Assembly (NCBI RefSeq): GCF_013401555.1
Contig: NZ_CP058552.1
Coordinates: 1,054,001-1,118,000, forward strand
Source of the DNA: Paenibacillus sp. E222
Lineage (GTDB): Bacteria; Bacillota; Bacilli; Paenibacillales; Paenibacillaceae
Direction: 5' to 3'
Length of the DNA stretch: 64,000 nt
The position numbers were made by a program, and so were the translations under genes. The notes beneath the pieces were generated by a model. That model searched no databases and had not been told where the DNA came from. It was given only the letters and a program-made list of their open reading frames with translations. Below are positions 1-11,040 of this stretch, in pieces (position 1 is the stretch's first letter; every line of letters begins with the position of its first letter).

Positions 1-1760
1 TATTCTTTGATCACTACAAGGTCCTCACCAAAGAGCTGGATGGCTTCATCAATCCAAGGCTGCTTGTTGCCTGAACCGCCGTCTTCATGCTCAGGTTCAA
101 GCTTAAAGTCCTCCTTTGGCGTTTCAGCAGCTCCTTCCATCGCTCCAGTCCAATCTTTGAGCATCATCGTCACAAGACGCGCTGAACGTCCAAGCTGTTC
201 AGACAGCACCCGTTCAATCACTTCGCGATTAGCCTGCTTCTCCGTAGTTTCACGGTGGATGTTGTTCTTAAACGCCACCAGAACATTGTCTTCCAGCACC
301 GATACAGGTTCACCATCCATAAACCAGGCGTGAACGGTTACTTTCTCTTCTTTGACGCGCTGCAGGATCTGCCCCCACTTCTTGCTAACCTCCGTAAACT
401 CAGGAGATCCCTTACGTGCAACATACTGATCAAGCTGTGCAGGTAACTTCGCTGGCGAATTGCCTCTCGACACCGGAGCTCGTGTTGCCGGGCGTGAAGG
501 AGCACTTGATGCAGCCTCTCCCCCAGACAAACCGCTCTTAAGCGCACGATCCAGCTTTTTCTCCAGTTCAGCAAGCTGTTGCTTCAGTCGGTTGATCTCC
601 CCGCCATCCACTGGCGCGGATACAGCAGGAGCAGCGCCGGCCGAATCCGCCATCTGACCCGATGACGCCCCTTGAGCAGGAATACTGCACAGTTTAAGGA
701 GAGCTACTTCAAACAGCGTCTGCGGCTGTACTGCATATTTCATCTCACTCTGGTACCGGTTAAGTGTATCAATCATCTGGAACAGCTGTTCCTTGGTGAA
801 TGATTCCGCCATATCACGGAACGACTCGGGGTTAAGTACCCGATCCGTCAGTTTATCGGCATCCGGCACCATCTTAATCATAAGCAAATCACGGAAATAA
901 TAAAGCAAATTTTCCATGCACTTGTCCGCACTCTTACCTTCATGCATGAACCCTTCGATCATCTGCAAAATATGACCTACATCGCCCTTGAGCAGAGAAG
1001 CAGCCAACTTTGCAAACTGTTCGGAAGGAATGCCTCCGGTCATATCCATAACCTGCTGATAGGTCACCCTTCCATCTGTAAAGGAAGAGATCTGATCCAG
1101 GACACTGAGTGCGTCCCTCATTCCCCCGTCAGACAGACGGGCAATATACTGGAGTGCGTCCTGATCGGCTTCCATGCCTTCCTGTTCACAGATCAGCGTA
1201 AGTCGTGCTGTCTGTTCTTCCAGAGACACTCTGCGAAAATCAAATCGCTGACAGCGAGAAATAATTGTTGCCGGAAGACGATGGGGTTCTGTCGTTGCCA
1301 AAATAAACATCACATGTGGCGGAGGCTCTTCCAATGTTTTGAGCAGCGCATTGAATGCCTCTGTCGTCAGCATGTGCACTTCGTCAATAATATACACTTT
1401 CTGCCGGACTTCAGTCGGGGCGTATTTCACCTTTTCCCGAAGATCGCGGATTTCTTCAACGCCACGGTTGGATGCGGCATCAATTTCCTGCACATCCATC
1501 ACAGCGCCAGTCGTAATCCTGCGGCAAGCTTCACACTCGTTACAAGGCTCAGGCGCAGGCCCGCGTTCGCAGTTTACAGCTTTGGCCAAAATCTTGGCGG
1601 CACTCGTCTTCCCTGTTCCTCTGGGCCCGCTAAACAAGTAGGCATGGGAAGTCCGCTGTTCACGAATCGCGTTCTGCAAGGTCTGAATAATATGCTGTTG
1701 TCCCACCATATCTTGAAACGACTGGGGACGCCAAGCCCGGTATAACGCGATATGCTCCAT
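1..1760 (-). CDS. dnaX: DNA polymerase III subunit gamma/tau (3' end cut by window edge)
   Basis: Clamp-loader ATPase that loads the beta clamp and holds the replicase together. The minus-strand frame is open from ATG at 1760 to the window edge (about 586 codons), beginning MEHIALYRAWRPQSF. Visible parts are a P-loop GPRGTGKTSAAK, a zinc module with the cysteines of CEPCNECEACRR, the DEVHML Walker B, and the SRC sensor in TTIISRCQRFDFR. A Pro/Ala/Ser-rich linker follows and then the tau-type C-terminal region. The start is preceded by GGAAGG. The gene lies directly downstream of the SRP RNA, as in Bacillus. Family assignment is secure; the C-terminus is not in the window. Confidence 0.97.
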   Translation of the reverse strand, partial: MEHIALYRAWRPQSFQDMVGQQHIIQTLQNAIREQRTSHAYLFSGPRGTGKTSAAKILAKAVNCERGPAPEPCNECEACRRITTGAVMDVQEIDAASNRGVEEIRDLREKVKYAPTEVRQKVYIIDEVHMLTTEAFNALLKTLEEPPPHVMFILATTEPHRLPATIISRCQRFDFRRVSLEEQTARLTLICEQEGMEADQDALQYIARLSDGGMRDALSVLDQISSFTDGRVTYQQVMDMTGGIPSEQFAKLAASLLKGDVGHILQMIEGFMHEGKSADKCMENLLYYFRDLLMIKMVPDADKLTDRVLNPESFRDMAESFTKEQLFQMIDTLNRYQSEMKYAVQPQTLFEVALLKLCSIPAQGASSGQMADSAGAAPAVSAPVDGGEINRLKQQLAELEKKLDRALKSGLSGGEAASSAPSRPATRAPVSRGNSPAKLPAQLDQYVARKGSPEFTEVSKKWGQILQRVKEEKVTVHAWFMDGEPVSVLEDNVLVAFKNNIHRETTEKQANREVIERVLSEQLGRSARLVTMMLKDWTGAMEGAAETPKEDFKLEPEHEDGGSGNKQPWIDEAIQLFGEDLVVIKE

Positions 1761-1880
1761 GATGCGTTACCTTCCTTCCACTTCGCATTCGAGTCCTTTG
1801 TCGTTCCCCCATTATACTATATTCCGGGGTGAATCCAAACTTTATCTGACTCATCATACGTGGTTTTTTTAGACATATCA

Positions 1881-1915
1881 AAAAGACCTCTGCATACATA
1901 CAACTGCAAAGGTCT
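1881..1915 (-). terminator. Rho-independent terminator after the SRP RNA
   Basis: Arms 1884-1894 and 1905-1915 (AGACCTcTGCA / TGCAaAGGTCT) pair with one mismatch. On the minus strand the hairpin is followed by TTTT. It separates the SRP RNA from dnaX. Confidence 0.65.
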
Positions 1916-1933
1916 CTACATTTAAATGGTAAG

Positions 1934-2204
1934 CCGTGCACCTGCTATCGATATTTGCGATCCAAGCGGCACCCCTTAACAACAGCTCGGGCTAGGCGAC
2001 CCTCCGGCACAAGAGTGATCTCACTTATGGCTGCTTCCTTCCGGACCTGACCAGGTTCATGAGTACTCATTGCGGAGGACCCAACCGTCAACACCACGTT
2101 AAGGGACCAAACCTCACATCGACAAAACCTCTAGCAGGAATTCAACCTCGCTGTAGCGGATTGCGAGTTACAGGGCACCGCTACCTCCCCATCTAGCACG
2201 GTAA
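1934..2204 (-). ncRNA. ffs: Signal recognition particle RNA, long Bacillus type
   Basis: RNA scaffold of the signal recognition particle, which with Ffh targets nascent membrane and secreted proteins. Read on the minus strand it starts near CCGTGCTAGATGGGGAGGT, contains the Alu-domain segment GCGGTGCCCTGTA, and carries the universal S-domain tetraloop region GGTCAGGTCCGGAAGGAAGC at about 2028-2056. It ends near GCAGGTGCACGG. Its length of about 270 nt fits the Bacillus small cytoplasmic RNA, which keeps an Alu domain, rather than the 114-nt enterobacterial 4.5S form. Ends are inferred from the promoter and from similarity to the B. subtilis scr RNA. Confidence 0.95.
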
Positions 2205-2209
2205 GAAAT

Positions 2210-2238
2210 AGTATAACTTAAGGTTGTCTAAATTGCAA
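2210..2238 (-). promoter_or_regulatory. Sigma-A promoter of the SRP RNA
   Basis: Minus-strand TTGCAA (2233-2238), 17-nt spacer, TATACT (2210-2215). This puts the start near 2203, matching the expected 5' end of the SRP RNA. Confidence 0.8.
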
Positions 2239-2275
2239 CCGGAGCGAAAAGGGCAGCAATACAATCACATAAAAA

Positions 2276-2308
2276 AATATAAAAACCCCTGCCGGAACGG
2301 CAGAGGTG
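2276..2308 (-). terminator. Terminator downstream of rpmE
   Basis: Hairpin with arms ACCTCTGCCG and CGGCAGGGGT (2286-2308), followed on the minus strand by a T run and AT-rich sequence. Confidence 0.85.
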
Positions 2309-2350
2309 ATTTGGATGTAATAGACAGACAATCCCCAGGGAATTGCTGAA

Positions 2351-2548
2351 TTAGATTCCGTATTTTTTCTTGAAACGATCAACACGGCCGCCAGCATCGA
2401 TAAACTTCTGTTTACCGGTGAAGAACGGGTGGCACGCGGAGCAAATCTCTACACGAAGTCCGTCTTTAACCGAACCAGTCTCAAAAGTATTCCCGCAAGC
2501 GCAAGATACTTGACCAATCGTGTATTTAGGATGAATTGCTGCTTTCAT
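2351..2548 (-). CDS. rpmE: 50S ribosomal protein L31 (zinc-binding form)
   Basis: Small protein of the large ribosomal subunit, 65 residues, the usual length. It starts [10 protein letters not shown] and carries two cysteine pairs, CACG and CSAC, that mark the zinc-containing L31 form (as opposed to the C-minus, Zur-controlled paralogue). The ending RFKKKYG is typical. The ribosome binding site AGAGGTGA precedes the ATG. It is the last gene of the rho-side cluster, as in Bacillus, except that here a radical SAM gene sits between it and rho. A terminator follows. Confidence 0.97.
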   Translation of the reverse strand: MKAAIHPKYTIGQVSCACGNTFETGSVKDGLRVEICSACHPFFTGKQKFIDAGGRVDRFKKKYGI

Positions 2549-2651
2549 TACCTTTCACCTCTTTCCGCCCTGAGCCTCAAGCGGACCCAGAATAAATGGC
2601 ACAACATCGAAGATTATAACACGGCCTAATGCCGGTTGCAATCCATTATTG

Positions 2652-3926
2652 TCAAGAGGTGATCAGACGTTTAGGACGTGCCATTCCAGCTGGGGGAACA
2701 TGCGTGTAAGAGCCGATAACGACATCAGGCAGCTCTTCCTCAAAGATCTCAATCATTTGCTTCATACCCAAAATATCACCTTGAGCCGGAGGAATCAATT
2801 CCAGATAGCTCTCCGGGTCAATATTAAGATTACGCATTTGAATAAGACGCAACTCGGTTCTGCGAGCAAACTCAATCATCGCTTCAATCTCTTCCTCACG
2901 ATCTGTTACTCCCGGGAAGATCAAATAGTTGATCGACGTATATACGCCCTGGGAAGCGGCGTATTTCATCGATTTTTCTACATTGGCCAGTGTATATCCG
3001 CGAGGTTTGTAGTATGCATTGTAGTGGTCATCCAGAGCGCTGATTGTACTTACACGCATGAGGTCAAGCCCTGCATCAACAATACCTCTCATGTGATCAT
3101 TCAAACCGGCATTGGTGTTAATGTTGATATATCCCATGTCGGTAATGGAACGCACTTCACGGATAGCCTCAATAATCAATTTGGCCTGTGTGGAAGGCTC
3201 CCCTTCACAACCTTGACCAAAGCTGATAATCGATTCCGGCGTCTTCAAGTGCTCCAGCATTACTTCAACGATTTCGTCTACACGCGGACGGAAATTCATC
3301 CGGGTCTGCGGAGAAACGAAGCCACTATCATCCGGTTGCTCGGAAATACATCCGAAACAGCCTGCGTTGCAGGAATAGGATACTGGAACTCCGCCTTCCC
3401 AACGATTCAGGAAGGTGTTGGACGAAGTCAGACATTCATACCCGAGCGCACAATTGGACAGATGGGTATAGAGACGGTTTTCAGGATATTGCTTCGTTAA
3501 GCGTTTAACACCCGCACGTACGTCATCCCGATCACAGTTCAGCGGATTCCATTGATCTGGATGATCCGACATCCGGGCAGTGACGTAAAACTGACCATCT
3601 TTCCACACAACAGCCGAGTAACCGAACAAAGGCAGTTTGTACTCTTTATCCGTCTTTACATACCCCGGCAGACACAACCGAGTGAACCCTTGCGGAAGCA
3701 AAGCCCCAACCGCCTGTGTATCGCTAGGCATTGGAAGCATTTCGCCAGTATCCGGGTCCATACCAATCGGGCGTGTACTCGGCAGTCCAACCAGCGTTGC
3801 ACCTTCCGGCAAAGGAATCAGCTCATCCTCCATAATTTCGACGATCATATCTCCACTGCGGGCCAACCCGTACAGGGAAGGATGATCAAATACATTACCT
3901 TTTTCATCTGCGTATACTAAATACAT
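2652..3926 (-). CDS. Radical SAM protein of unknown substrate
   Basis: 424-residue protein starting MYLVYADEKGN after GAGGAG. It has the radical SAM iron-sulfur motif CNAGCFGC (C-x3-C-x2-C) near residue 190, followed by FGQGCEGEPS, a Gly-rich stretch as expected for the S-adenosylmethionine site, and strands typical of the partial TIM barrel (YININTNAGL, RVSTISALD). The first 170 residues are a separate region with no motif I recognise, and there is no SPASM-type cysteine cluster at the C-terminus. It lies between rho and rpmE; I see no pathway partner, so the reaction is unknown. Fold assignment is firm, function open. Confidence 0.85.
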   Translation of the reverse strand: MYLVYADEKGNVFDHPSLYGLARSGDMIVEIMEDELIPLPEGATLVGLPSTRPIGMDPDTGEMLPMPSDTQAVGALLPQGFTRLCLPGYVKTDKEYKLPLFGYSAVVWKDGQFYVTARMSDHPDQWNPLNCDRDDVRAGVKRLTKQYPENRLYTHLSNCALGYECLTSSNTFLNRWEGGVPVSYSCNAGCFGCISEQPDDSGFVSPQTRMNFRPRVDEIVEVMLEHLKTPESIISFGQGCEGEPSTQAKLIIEAIREVRSITDMGYININTNAGLNDHMRGIVDAGLDLMRVSTISALDDHYNAYYKPRGYTLANVEKSMKYAASQGVYTSINYLIFPGVTDREEEIEAMIEFARRTELRLIQMRNLNIDPESYLELIPPAQGDILGMKQMIEIFEEELPDVVIGSYTHVPPAGMARPKRLITS

Positions 3927-4024
3927 GATGTTCTCCTCACATCTAATGGGTTAAAACCAAACGACGAGTATATTGTTAATCAGCAGCAGCGCTGCAAAAT
4001 TTGAGTTAAATCAACGACGTAATG

Positions 4025-5350
4025 CTAGGTAGTTGTACCGGACGCCGCAGTCTGTCTTGGCGAGCGGCGAGTCGTAGTCGATCCGGAGTTGCTGGTTGGA
4101 CTGCTGCCAGCTGTATCAAATGCCGCCAGGAATTCAGCGTTCGTCTTGCTATTACGCAGTTTTTTCAAGAAACCTTCGACAAAGTCGTGGGAATCGTTCA
4201 TATTTTTACGAATCGCCCAGATTGTATCAAGTTCTTCCTTGCTCAGCAACACTTCTTCGCGACGTGTACCGGAACGACGAATATCGATAGCCGGGAAAAT
4301 ACGACGCTCGGCCAGCTTACGATCCAGATGAAGCTCCATATTGCCCGTACCTTTAAATTCTTCATAAATGATATCATCCATACGTGATCCTGTATCAATC
4401 AATGCTGTAGCCAGGATCGTCAGGCTTCCGCCCTCTTCCACATTCCGTGCAGAACCGAAGAAACGTTTAGGACGATGGAATGCTGCAGGGTCAATACCGC
4501 CACTAAGTGTCCGTCCGGACGGTGGGATGACCAGGTTGTATGCACGAGCAAGACGCGTAATGCTATCCAGCAAAATAACGACGTCTTTTTTCGCTTCAAC
4601 CAGGCGGAGCGCACGTTCCAGCACCAATTCCGCAACTTTGATATGGTTTTCTGGCAGCTCATCGAACGTAGAAGCCACAACTTCCCCTTTAACCGAACGC
4701 GACATATCCGTAACTTCTTCCGGACGTTCATCAATCAACAGGACAAATAGTTCAATTTCCGGGTTGTTGGTTGAGATGCTGTTGGCGATTTCTTTGAGGA
4801 GTAGTGTTTTACCCGCTTTGGGAGGTGCTACGATCAATCCGCGCTGTCCCAGTCCTACCGGGGCGAGCACATCCATAATGCGTGTGGACAAATGGTTGGG
4901 GGATGTTTCGAGAACCAGTTTCTTCTGCGGGTACAATGGGGTTAATGCCGGGAAGTGAAGCCTTTCCGCAGCCGCCGATGGATTCTCACCATTTACAGCG
5001 TTGACTTGCAGCAAACCGAAGTATCGCTCGTTTTCTTTAGGTGTTCTACACTTACCTGATACGAGGTCACCTGTTCTTAGGTCAAACTTGCGAATCTGTG
5101 AGGCTGAGATGTAGATGTCTTCCGTACTTGGCAGGTAATTGATCGGACGAAGGAATCCGTAGCCTTCAGGTAGAATTTCGAGCACACCCTGCATGAACAT
5201 CAATCCGCTCTGTTCAGCTTGCGCACGTAGTATAGCGAAGATCAATTCTTTCTTTTTTAAAGTGCCGTAGTAGGGAATTTGATATTTTTTGGCCAGTTTG
5301 TAGAGGTCCGTTAGTTTCATTTCTTCCAAATCGGAAATTTGTAGATCCAT
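4025..5350 (-). CDS. rho: Transcription termination factor Rho
   Basis: Hexameric RNA-dependent ATPase/helicase that ends transcription of untranslated RNA. 441 residues: Rho N-terminal helical domain (residues 1-48), RNA-binding cold-shock domain with EGYGFLRP near residue 62, and RecA-like ATPase with the P-loop APPKAGKT (about 175-182), DERPEEV and the Q/R-loop region. A 25-residue Ser/Thr-rich tail ([15 protein letters not shown]...) extends past the usual end and is low complexity. The gene has its own promoter about 95 nt upstream and is separated from murA by a terminator, so it can be expressed alone. Confidence 0.98.
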   Translation of the reverse strand: MDLQISDLEEMKLTDLYKLAKKYQIPYYGTLKKKELIFAILRAQAEQSGLMFMQGVLEILPEGYGFLRPINYLPSTEDIYISASQIRKFDLRTGDLVSGKCRTPKENERYFGLLQVNAVNGENPSAAAERLHFPALTPLYPQKKLVLETSPNHLSTRIMDVLAPVGLGQRGLIVAPPKAGKTLLLKEIANSISTNNPEIELFVLLIDERPEEVTDMSRSVKGEVVASTFDELPENHIKVAELVLERALRLVEAKKDVVILLDSITRLARAYNLVIPPSGRTLSGGIDPAAFHRPKRFFGSARNVEEGGSLTILATALIDTGSRMDDIIYEEFKGTGNMELHLDRKLAERRIFPAIDIRRSGTRREEVLLSKEELDTIWAIRKNMNDSHDFVEGFLKKLRNSKTNAEFLAAFDTAGSSPTSNSGSTTTRRSPRQTAASGTTT

Positions 5351-5449
5351 ATAATAACCACCTATTCAATTAATAAGTCCGTGAAATGGATAGTTTCGCT
5401 TGATGTTCCGGCTATAAGAGCAGCATCGTTCTGCATTTCTCTTCTGTCC

Positions 5450-5479
5450 ATTGTACGGAATGTAACCGTTATAATGCAA
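5450..5479 (-). promoter_or_regulatory. Probable sigma-A promoter of rho
   Basis: Minus-strand TTGCAT (5474-5479), 18-nt spacer, TACAAT (5450-5455). Predicted start near 5444, leaving a leader of about 95 nt before rho. Apart from this promoter and the murA terminator, the 469-nt gap 5351-5819 shows no gene I can support. Confidence 0.65.
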
Positions 5480-5662
5480 ATACTTGTCTTTGAGTGTAAG
5501 TTTCCGGGCGGGATAGCCAACTTTCGGCAAGATCCGCTAGTGAGTGAACACGAATACATGAGGCGTTCGATCCGGGCAGACCGGCTATGGAGCGCAGTTC
5601 AAACAAAACCGGGGTTTGGGGAAAAGGAAATGATGTTCTTAAAGCCATATGAAGTCTGACTC

Positions 5663-5719
5663 AAAAAAAGACCCTCCGGTAAAGGAAACAGGAACATTTC
5701 GTCTTATCCCGGAGAGACT
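5663..5719 (-). terminator. Probable terminator of murA
   Basis: CCGGAG at 5709-5714 pairs with CTCCGG at 5674-5679, extended imperfectly outward. On the minus strand the stem is followed by a run of seven T (complement of 5663-5669). The loop is long (about 29 nt), so the call is moderate. Confidence 0.55.
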
Positions 5720-5819
5720 GAGAACTCTATTAAAACAGGTTTACCCAATTACTGAAAGGATATGCAGTTCTGCCAAAATAATCATTTGAATACCGTAAAA
5801 CTCGTCATACAATACAGAA

Positions 5820-7073
5820 TTAATCGGTTTCTCGCCACACATCTGCACCTAGCAGACGCAGATTGGTTACTAGATGATCGTACCCGCGGTCGATAAATTC
5901 AACGCCTGTCACTTCGGTCACACCTTCACTGACGGTGAGACCCGCGATCACCAGCGCGGCACCGGCGCGAAGATCGGATGCTTTTACCTTGGCCGCATTC
6001 AGTGCACTGCCTTCAATAATAGCCGAGCGCCCTTCCACACGGATTTTGGCACCCATGCGTACCAATTCAGGAACGTGCTTGAATCGGTTGCTATATACAA
6101 AGTCGCTCAGGACACTCACACCCGTTGCCTGTGTCAATACACTAGTCATCGGGGACTGCAAATCCGTTGGAAAACCGGGATATACGAGCGCCTTAACGTC
6201 TACATGATTGTAGCTTGGTTTGCCAATGACACGAATACTTTCGTCGAGTTCTTCAATGCCAACACCCATTTCCAGCAACTTTGCCGTCAAAGCCTCCAGA
6301 TGTTTAGGAATGACATTGTCAATCAGAACGTCGCCACGCGTCGCAGCCGCAGCGATCATATACGTACCTGCTTGTATACGGTCCGGAATGATAGAATGAC
6401 GGCAGCCCTTAAGCTCCGACACACCTTCAATGCGGATCGTTTCGGTACCCGCACCCTTGATGCTGGCACCCATTGAATTCAAAAGTGTTGCTACATCTAT
6501 AATCTCAGGCTCTTTAGCCGCGTTTTCGATAATTGTAGAGCCTTTGGCACGAGTAGCCGCCAGCATGATGTTAATGGTTGCACCTACACTGCTTACATCA
6601 AGATAAATCTTTGCTCCGCGCAGCTCTTTGGCATGCAAATGAATGGAGCCATGTTCGTTCGTTACGGTTGCGCCAAGCGCTTCAAACCCTTTGATATGTT
6701 GATCAATCGGACGAGGCTCAAAGTTGCAGCCCCCGGGCAAACCAATGGTTGCTTCTTTAAAACGCCCAAGCAGTGCTCCCATCATATAATACGAAGCACG
6801 TAGCTTCTTCACGGGACCATTCGGCATGGGAATGGATTTAATATCGGAAGGATCGATCTTCATCTGACTGCCTTCCCAGTGTACACGAGCTCCGAGTTCC
6901 TCCAAAATTTCTGCATAAACCGCCACGTCACTCAAAAGCGGCAGGTTGTCCAGCACGACTTCTGACTCGGCAAGCAATGCTGCAGGAATAAGCGCGATGG
7001 CGCTGTTCTTGGCGCCGCTTATAGTTACAGTTCCCTGTAACGGACGTCCGCCACTAATCATCAATTTTTCCAT
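5820..7073 (-). CDS. murA: UDP-N-acetylglucosamine 1-carboxyvinyltransferase
   Basis: First committed step of peptidoglycan synthesis: transfers enolpyruvate from PEP to UDP-GlcNAc in the cytoplasm. The start chosen is ATG at 7073 ([12 protein letters not shown]) because GGGGGA precedes it and it gives 417 residues, the family length; a longer open frame to 7193 would add 40 unrelated residues and overlap a terminator hairpin. Motifs include the N-terminal GAKNSA (substrate Lys and Asn), the catalytic loop [15 protein letters not shown] with the Cys attacked by fosfomycin, and GFPTDLQ. It lies between fba and rho, the position of murZ (murAB) in B. subtilis, so it may be the second paralogue. 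Confidence 0.95.
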   Translation of the reverse strand: MEKLMISGGRPLQGTVTISGAKNSAIALIPAALLAESEVVLDNLPLLSDVAVYAEILEELGARVHWEGSQMKIDPSDIKSIPMPNGPVKKLRASYYMMGALLGRFKEATIGLPGGCNFEPRPIDQHIKGFEALGATVTNEHGSIHLHAKELRGAKIYLDVSSVGATINIMLAATRAKGSTIIENAAKEPEIIDVATLLNSMGASIKGAGTETIRIEGVSELKGCRHSIIPDRIQAGTYMIAAAATRGDVLIDNVIPKHLEALTAKLLEMGVGIEELDESIRVIGKPSYNHVDVKALVYPGFPTDLQSPMTSVLTQATGVSVLSDFVYSNRFKHVPELVRMGAKIRVEGRSAIIEGSALNAAKVKASDLRAGAALVIAGLTVSEGVTEVTGVEFIDRGYDHLVTNLRLLGADVWRETD

Positions 7074-7155
7074 AAAGCTTAATGTCCCCCTACGTGTTTT
7101 GCAGCCGGTTAACGGCAATACGTGCTGTTGGCTTTCGATGTAGAAATAAGGCGTG

Positions 7156-7191
7156 AAAATGGAAAGACACCGGCTAGGCGGTGTTCTTTCC
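7156..7191 (-). terminator. Terminator-like hairpin after fba
   Basis: GGAAAGACACCG (7161-7172) pairs with CGGTGTTCTTTCC (7179-7191) with one bulge. The minus-strand tail ATTTTC is only moderately T-rich. Confidence 0.6.
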
Positions 7192-7222
7192 ACTTACACA
7201 GTATGGAACTGGTAAAGACAAA

Positions 7223-8077
7223 TTACGCTTTGTTGTTGGAACCAAACTCGCGAATTTTACCTTTAACGGTTTCTTTGATTGCATCACGGCCTGGTACGAT
7301 GAATGTACGTGGATCGTAAGCATCTGGTTTAGCTGCAAGCACTTCGCGAACCACTTTGGAGAACGAAATTTGGTTCTCAGTGTTCACGTTGATTTTGGAA
7401 GTTCCCAGGGAAATGGCTTTGTCGATATCATGTTTAGGGATACCTGTACCACCATGCAGTACCAGTGGAACGTTAACTGCATCGCGAACTTCTTCCATTT
7501 CTTTGAAGCCCAAGTTAGGCTCGCCATGGTAAGGACCGTGTACGGAACCAAGAGCCGGAGCCAATGTGTCGATACCTGTTTCTTTAACGATACGTACACA
7601 CTCGTTCAGGTCAGCGTACATGATACCACCGATAACGTCGTCTTCTTGTCCACCAACAGTACCTACTTCGGCTTCTACAGAAACGCCTTTAGCGTGTGCA
7701 TATTCAACAACTTTTTTAGTCATTGCGATGTTTTCATCGATAGAGTGGTGAGAACCGTCGATCATTACGGATGTAAATCCAGCATCGATCGCTTCTTTAC
7801 ACTTGTCAAAGCTGGAACCGTGGTCCAGGTGAATCGCAACTGGAACGGTGATTTTCATGTCGTGAATGAGTCCTTCTACCATTTTAACTACTGTGTAGAA
7901 ACCGCTCATGTGACGCGCTGCGCCTTCGGATACGCCCAAGATTACTGGGGATTTCTCTTCTTCAGCAGCAGCAAGAATCGCTTGAGTCCACTCAAGGTTA
8001 TTGATGTTGTATTGACCAACTGCATATTTACCTTCGAGTGCTTTGTTCAACATGTCTGTCATAGATACTAATGGCAT
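7223..8077 (-). CDS. fba: Class II fructose-1,6-bisphosphate aldolase
   Basis: Zinc enzyme of glycolysis and gluconeogenesis that splits fructose 1,6-bisphosphate into dihydroxyacetone phosphate and glyceraldehyde 3-phosphate. 284 residues, typical of the short Bacillus FbaA type. Seen: HLDHGSS with the catalytic Asp and a zinc His near residue 82-85, the [10 protein letters not shown] zinc His region, VLHGGTGI phosphate loop with the third zinc His, and KINVNTE. Its start [10 protein letters not shown] follows an AGGAGG site. Gene order spo0F-fba-murA is that of Bacillus but without the transaldolase gene between. Confidence 0.97.
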   Translation of the reverse strand: MPLVSMTDMLNKALEGKYAVGQYNINNLEWTQAILAAAEEEKSPVILGVSEGAARHMSGFYTVVKMVEGLIHDMKITVPVAIHLDHGSSFDKCKEAIDAGFTSVMIDGSHHSIDENIAMTKKVVEYAHAKGVSVEAEVGTVGGQEDDVIGGIMYADLNECVRIVKETGIDTLAPALGSVHGPYHGEPNLGFKEMEEVRDAVNVPLVLHGGTGIPKHDIDKAISLGTSKINVNTENQISFSKVVREVLAAKPDAYDPRTFIVPGRDAIKETVKGKIREFGSNNKA

Positions 8078-8144
8078 GGTTTCAATCCTCCTAGGGGTGT
8101 TGGGTTGTGTCTATGGTTTTTAGCCGAAATCACATACGGGCTTA

Positions 8145-8153
8145 TTATACCAC
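8145..8153 (-). promoter_or_regulatory. Extended -10 promoter of fba
   Basis: Minus-strand TGGTATAAT, an extended -10 (TGn plus perfect TATAAT), 68 nt upstream of the fba start. No good -35 hexamer at 17 nt, which is acceptable for an extended -10 element. Confidence 0.6.
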
Positions 8154-8184
8154 ATCCCATGTCAAATACTAAACAAGCATTTGC

Positions 8185-8209
8185 AAAAATGCTGTGCTTT
8201 GCAGCACAG
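8185..8209 (-). terminator. Short hairpin terminator upstream of the fba promoter
   Basis: Perfect 7-bp stem CTGTGCT/AGCACAG with a four-base loop at 8192-8209, followed on the minus strand by CATTTTTGC. Acts as a second stop for spo0F transcription before the fba promoter; the plus-strand tail TTTTC could make it bidirectional. Confidence 0.6.
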
Positions 8210-8313
8210 TTTTCATAGACACAGCATGATGACGTCCCCATTTCCAATATTCCCCGGATGTCTGACTGAAATACCTTGTATGCCCACCCGTAAACTCTCA
8301 CAGCCTCACACGC

Positions 8314-8338
8314 AAAAAAATCCTGTATCTACAGGATT
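8314..8338 (-). terminator. Terminator overlapping the spo0F stop codon
   Basis: Perfect stem AATCCTGTA/TACAGGATT (8319-8338) followed by a minus-strand run of seven T. The hairpin runs into the first base of the stop codon, so there is no 3' UTR spacer. Confidence 0.85.
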
Positions 8339-8724
8339 CAGCTGCACTTATTCGCAGTATCATTTCGAAGCTGCATATTGACTGCCACTCGCATTTCATC
8401 GATATCAAACGGTTTCGTAAAGTGCATGAGCGCTCCAAGATCCGTAGCTTCTTTGATCATGTCCAGTTCACCATAAGCCGTCATCATGATGACTTTGATA
8501 TCCGGATCAATTTCCTTAATATGTTTCAGAATTTCCAGGCCATCCATGCCAGGAATCTTCATATCAAGCAGCACAAGATCAGGTTTGTCATTATTTACTA
8601 TCTCCAGGGCGATCTTCCCATTAGGCGCTTGGAACGTATTATATCCTTCGCTGCTGAACACTTCCATTAACAGGATTCGAATACCGTTTTGGTCATCAAC
8701 TATCAACACTTTTTTATTTTCCAC
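8338..8724 (-). CDS. spo0F: Sporulation phosphorelay response regulator Spo0F
   Basis: Single-domain receiver that accepts phosphate from sporulation histidine kinases and passes it through Spo0B to Spo0A. 128 residues with no output domain. The acidic pair is D10-D11 (VDDQNG), the phosphoacceptor Asp lies in LLDMKIPG near residue 54, the Thr switch in MMTAYG, and the conserved Lys in FTKPFD. Start is GTG after AGGAGG. A sigma-H-type promoter lies upstream, as in B. subtilis, and a terminator touches its stop. The PAS histidine kinase at 34965-37304 is a possible donor, but this is inference. Confidence 0.96.
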   Translation of the reverse strand: MENKKVLIVDDQNGIRILLMEVFSSEGYNTFQAPNGKIALEIVNNDKPDLVLLDMKIPGMDGLEILKHIKEIDPDIKVIMMTAYGELDMIKEATDLGALMHFTKPFDIDEMRVAVNMQLRNDTANKCS

Positions 8725-8798
8725 TGAGTAACCTCCTAGAATTAGGAAAGCATGTACGTCTGAATCTGGATAACAATCCCATAGTCGTCATGATAAGT

Positions 8799-8825
8799 AT
8801 TCTACCTTACCCATTGAAATCCTGC
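8799..8825 (-). promoter_or_regulatory. Sigma-H promoter of spo0F
   Basis: Minus-strand GCAGGATTT (8817-8825), 11-nt spacer, GTAGAAT (8799-8805). This matches the B. subtilis sigma-H consensus (RnAGGAwWW, 11-12 nt, RnnGAAT) and B. subtilis spo0F is known to be sigma-H dependent. Predicted start near 8790. Confidence 0.75.
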
Positions 8826-8872
8826 TTACATCCCAAAATGCCAAAAACCATTTTCGCTTAACTTTACGCACT

Positions 8873-8917
8873 AAAAAAGGATGCCCCTGGCACCCTTATC
8901 GGCTGCCAAGAACATCC
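8873..8917 (-). terminator. Terminator of pyrG
   Basis: Hairpin GGATG...TTGGCA/TGCCA...CATCC (8879-8917) followed on the minus strand by TTTTTT. Confidence 0.85.
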
Positions 8918-8944
8918 ATTTATTTATAACTTAATGATCAATAC

Positions 8945-10708
<1,764 letters not shown>

Positions 10709-10883
10709 CTACAGCGTAGAATGGTGCAAACCTTCCGAGAGCCAACTACCGGGCCTGTCCTAAATAGATATCATTGCATCGATCCATTTGGTGTTTTGGA
10801 TATACAAAAATAGACCACGGATTGTTGGCCGGGAGCATGCGGAATTCAAATCATTTTGCAAAATTCTGCCTCTAAAAATACAA

Positions 10884-10915
10884 AAAAAGTACTCCCGCAG
10901 GACGGGGCACTTTTT
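10884..10915. terminator. Terminator of rpoE, probably bidirectional
   Basis: AAAAAGTACTCCCG and CGGGGCACTTTTT form an imperfect GC stem. The minus strand continues TTTTTTTG, the plus strand TTTTTATA. Confidence 0.75.
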
Positions 10916-10959
10916 ATAAAAAACATAAATATTTTGTCGCTCATTCATAAGCCCATGCA

Positions 10960-11022
10960 ATAGTTTACCCGTTACCCCGTCTGCTGTCAAGGCTGACTAT
11001 GCGGGGAAAACGGGTAAACTAT
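10960..11022. repeat. Long inverted repeat between rpoE and pyrG
   Basis: Left arm 10960-10979 and right arm 11002-11022 are complementary over about 20 bases (ATAGTTTACCCGTT...CCCCG), with one bulge near the middle and a 22-nt loop. It starts 18 nt after the rpoE stop. There is no T run on either side, so it is not an ordinary terminator; it may protect the rpoE mRNA 3' end. Confidence 0.8.
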
Positions 11023-11040
11023 CGAGGTCAAAAATGACTG

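Noticed and set aside
5381..5659. 92-codon plus-strand frame between rho and murA
   Set aside because: No ribosome binding site or recognisable protein features; it overlaps the rho promoter region.
7074..7193. Longer N-terminus of murA
   Set aside because: The 40 extra residues overlap the fba terminator hairpin and lack a ribosome binding site; the internal ATG at 7073 has one.
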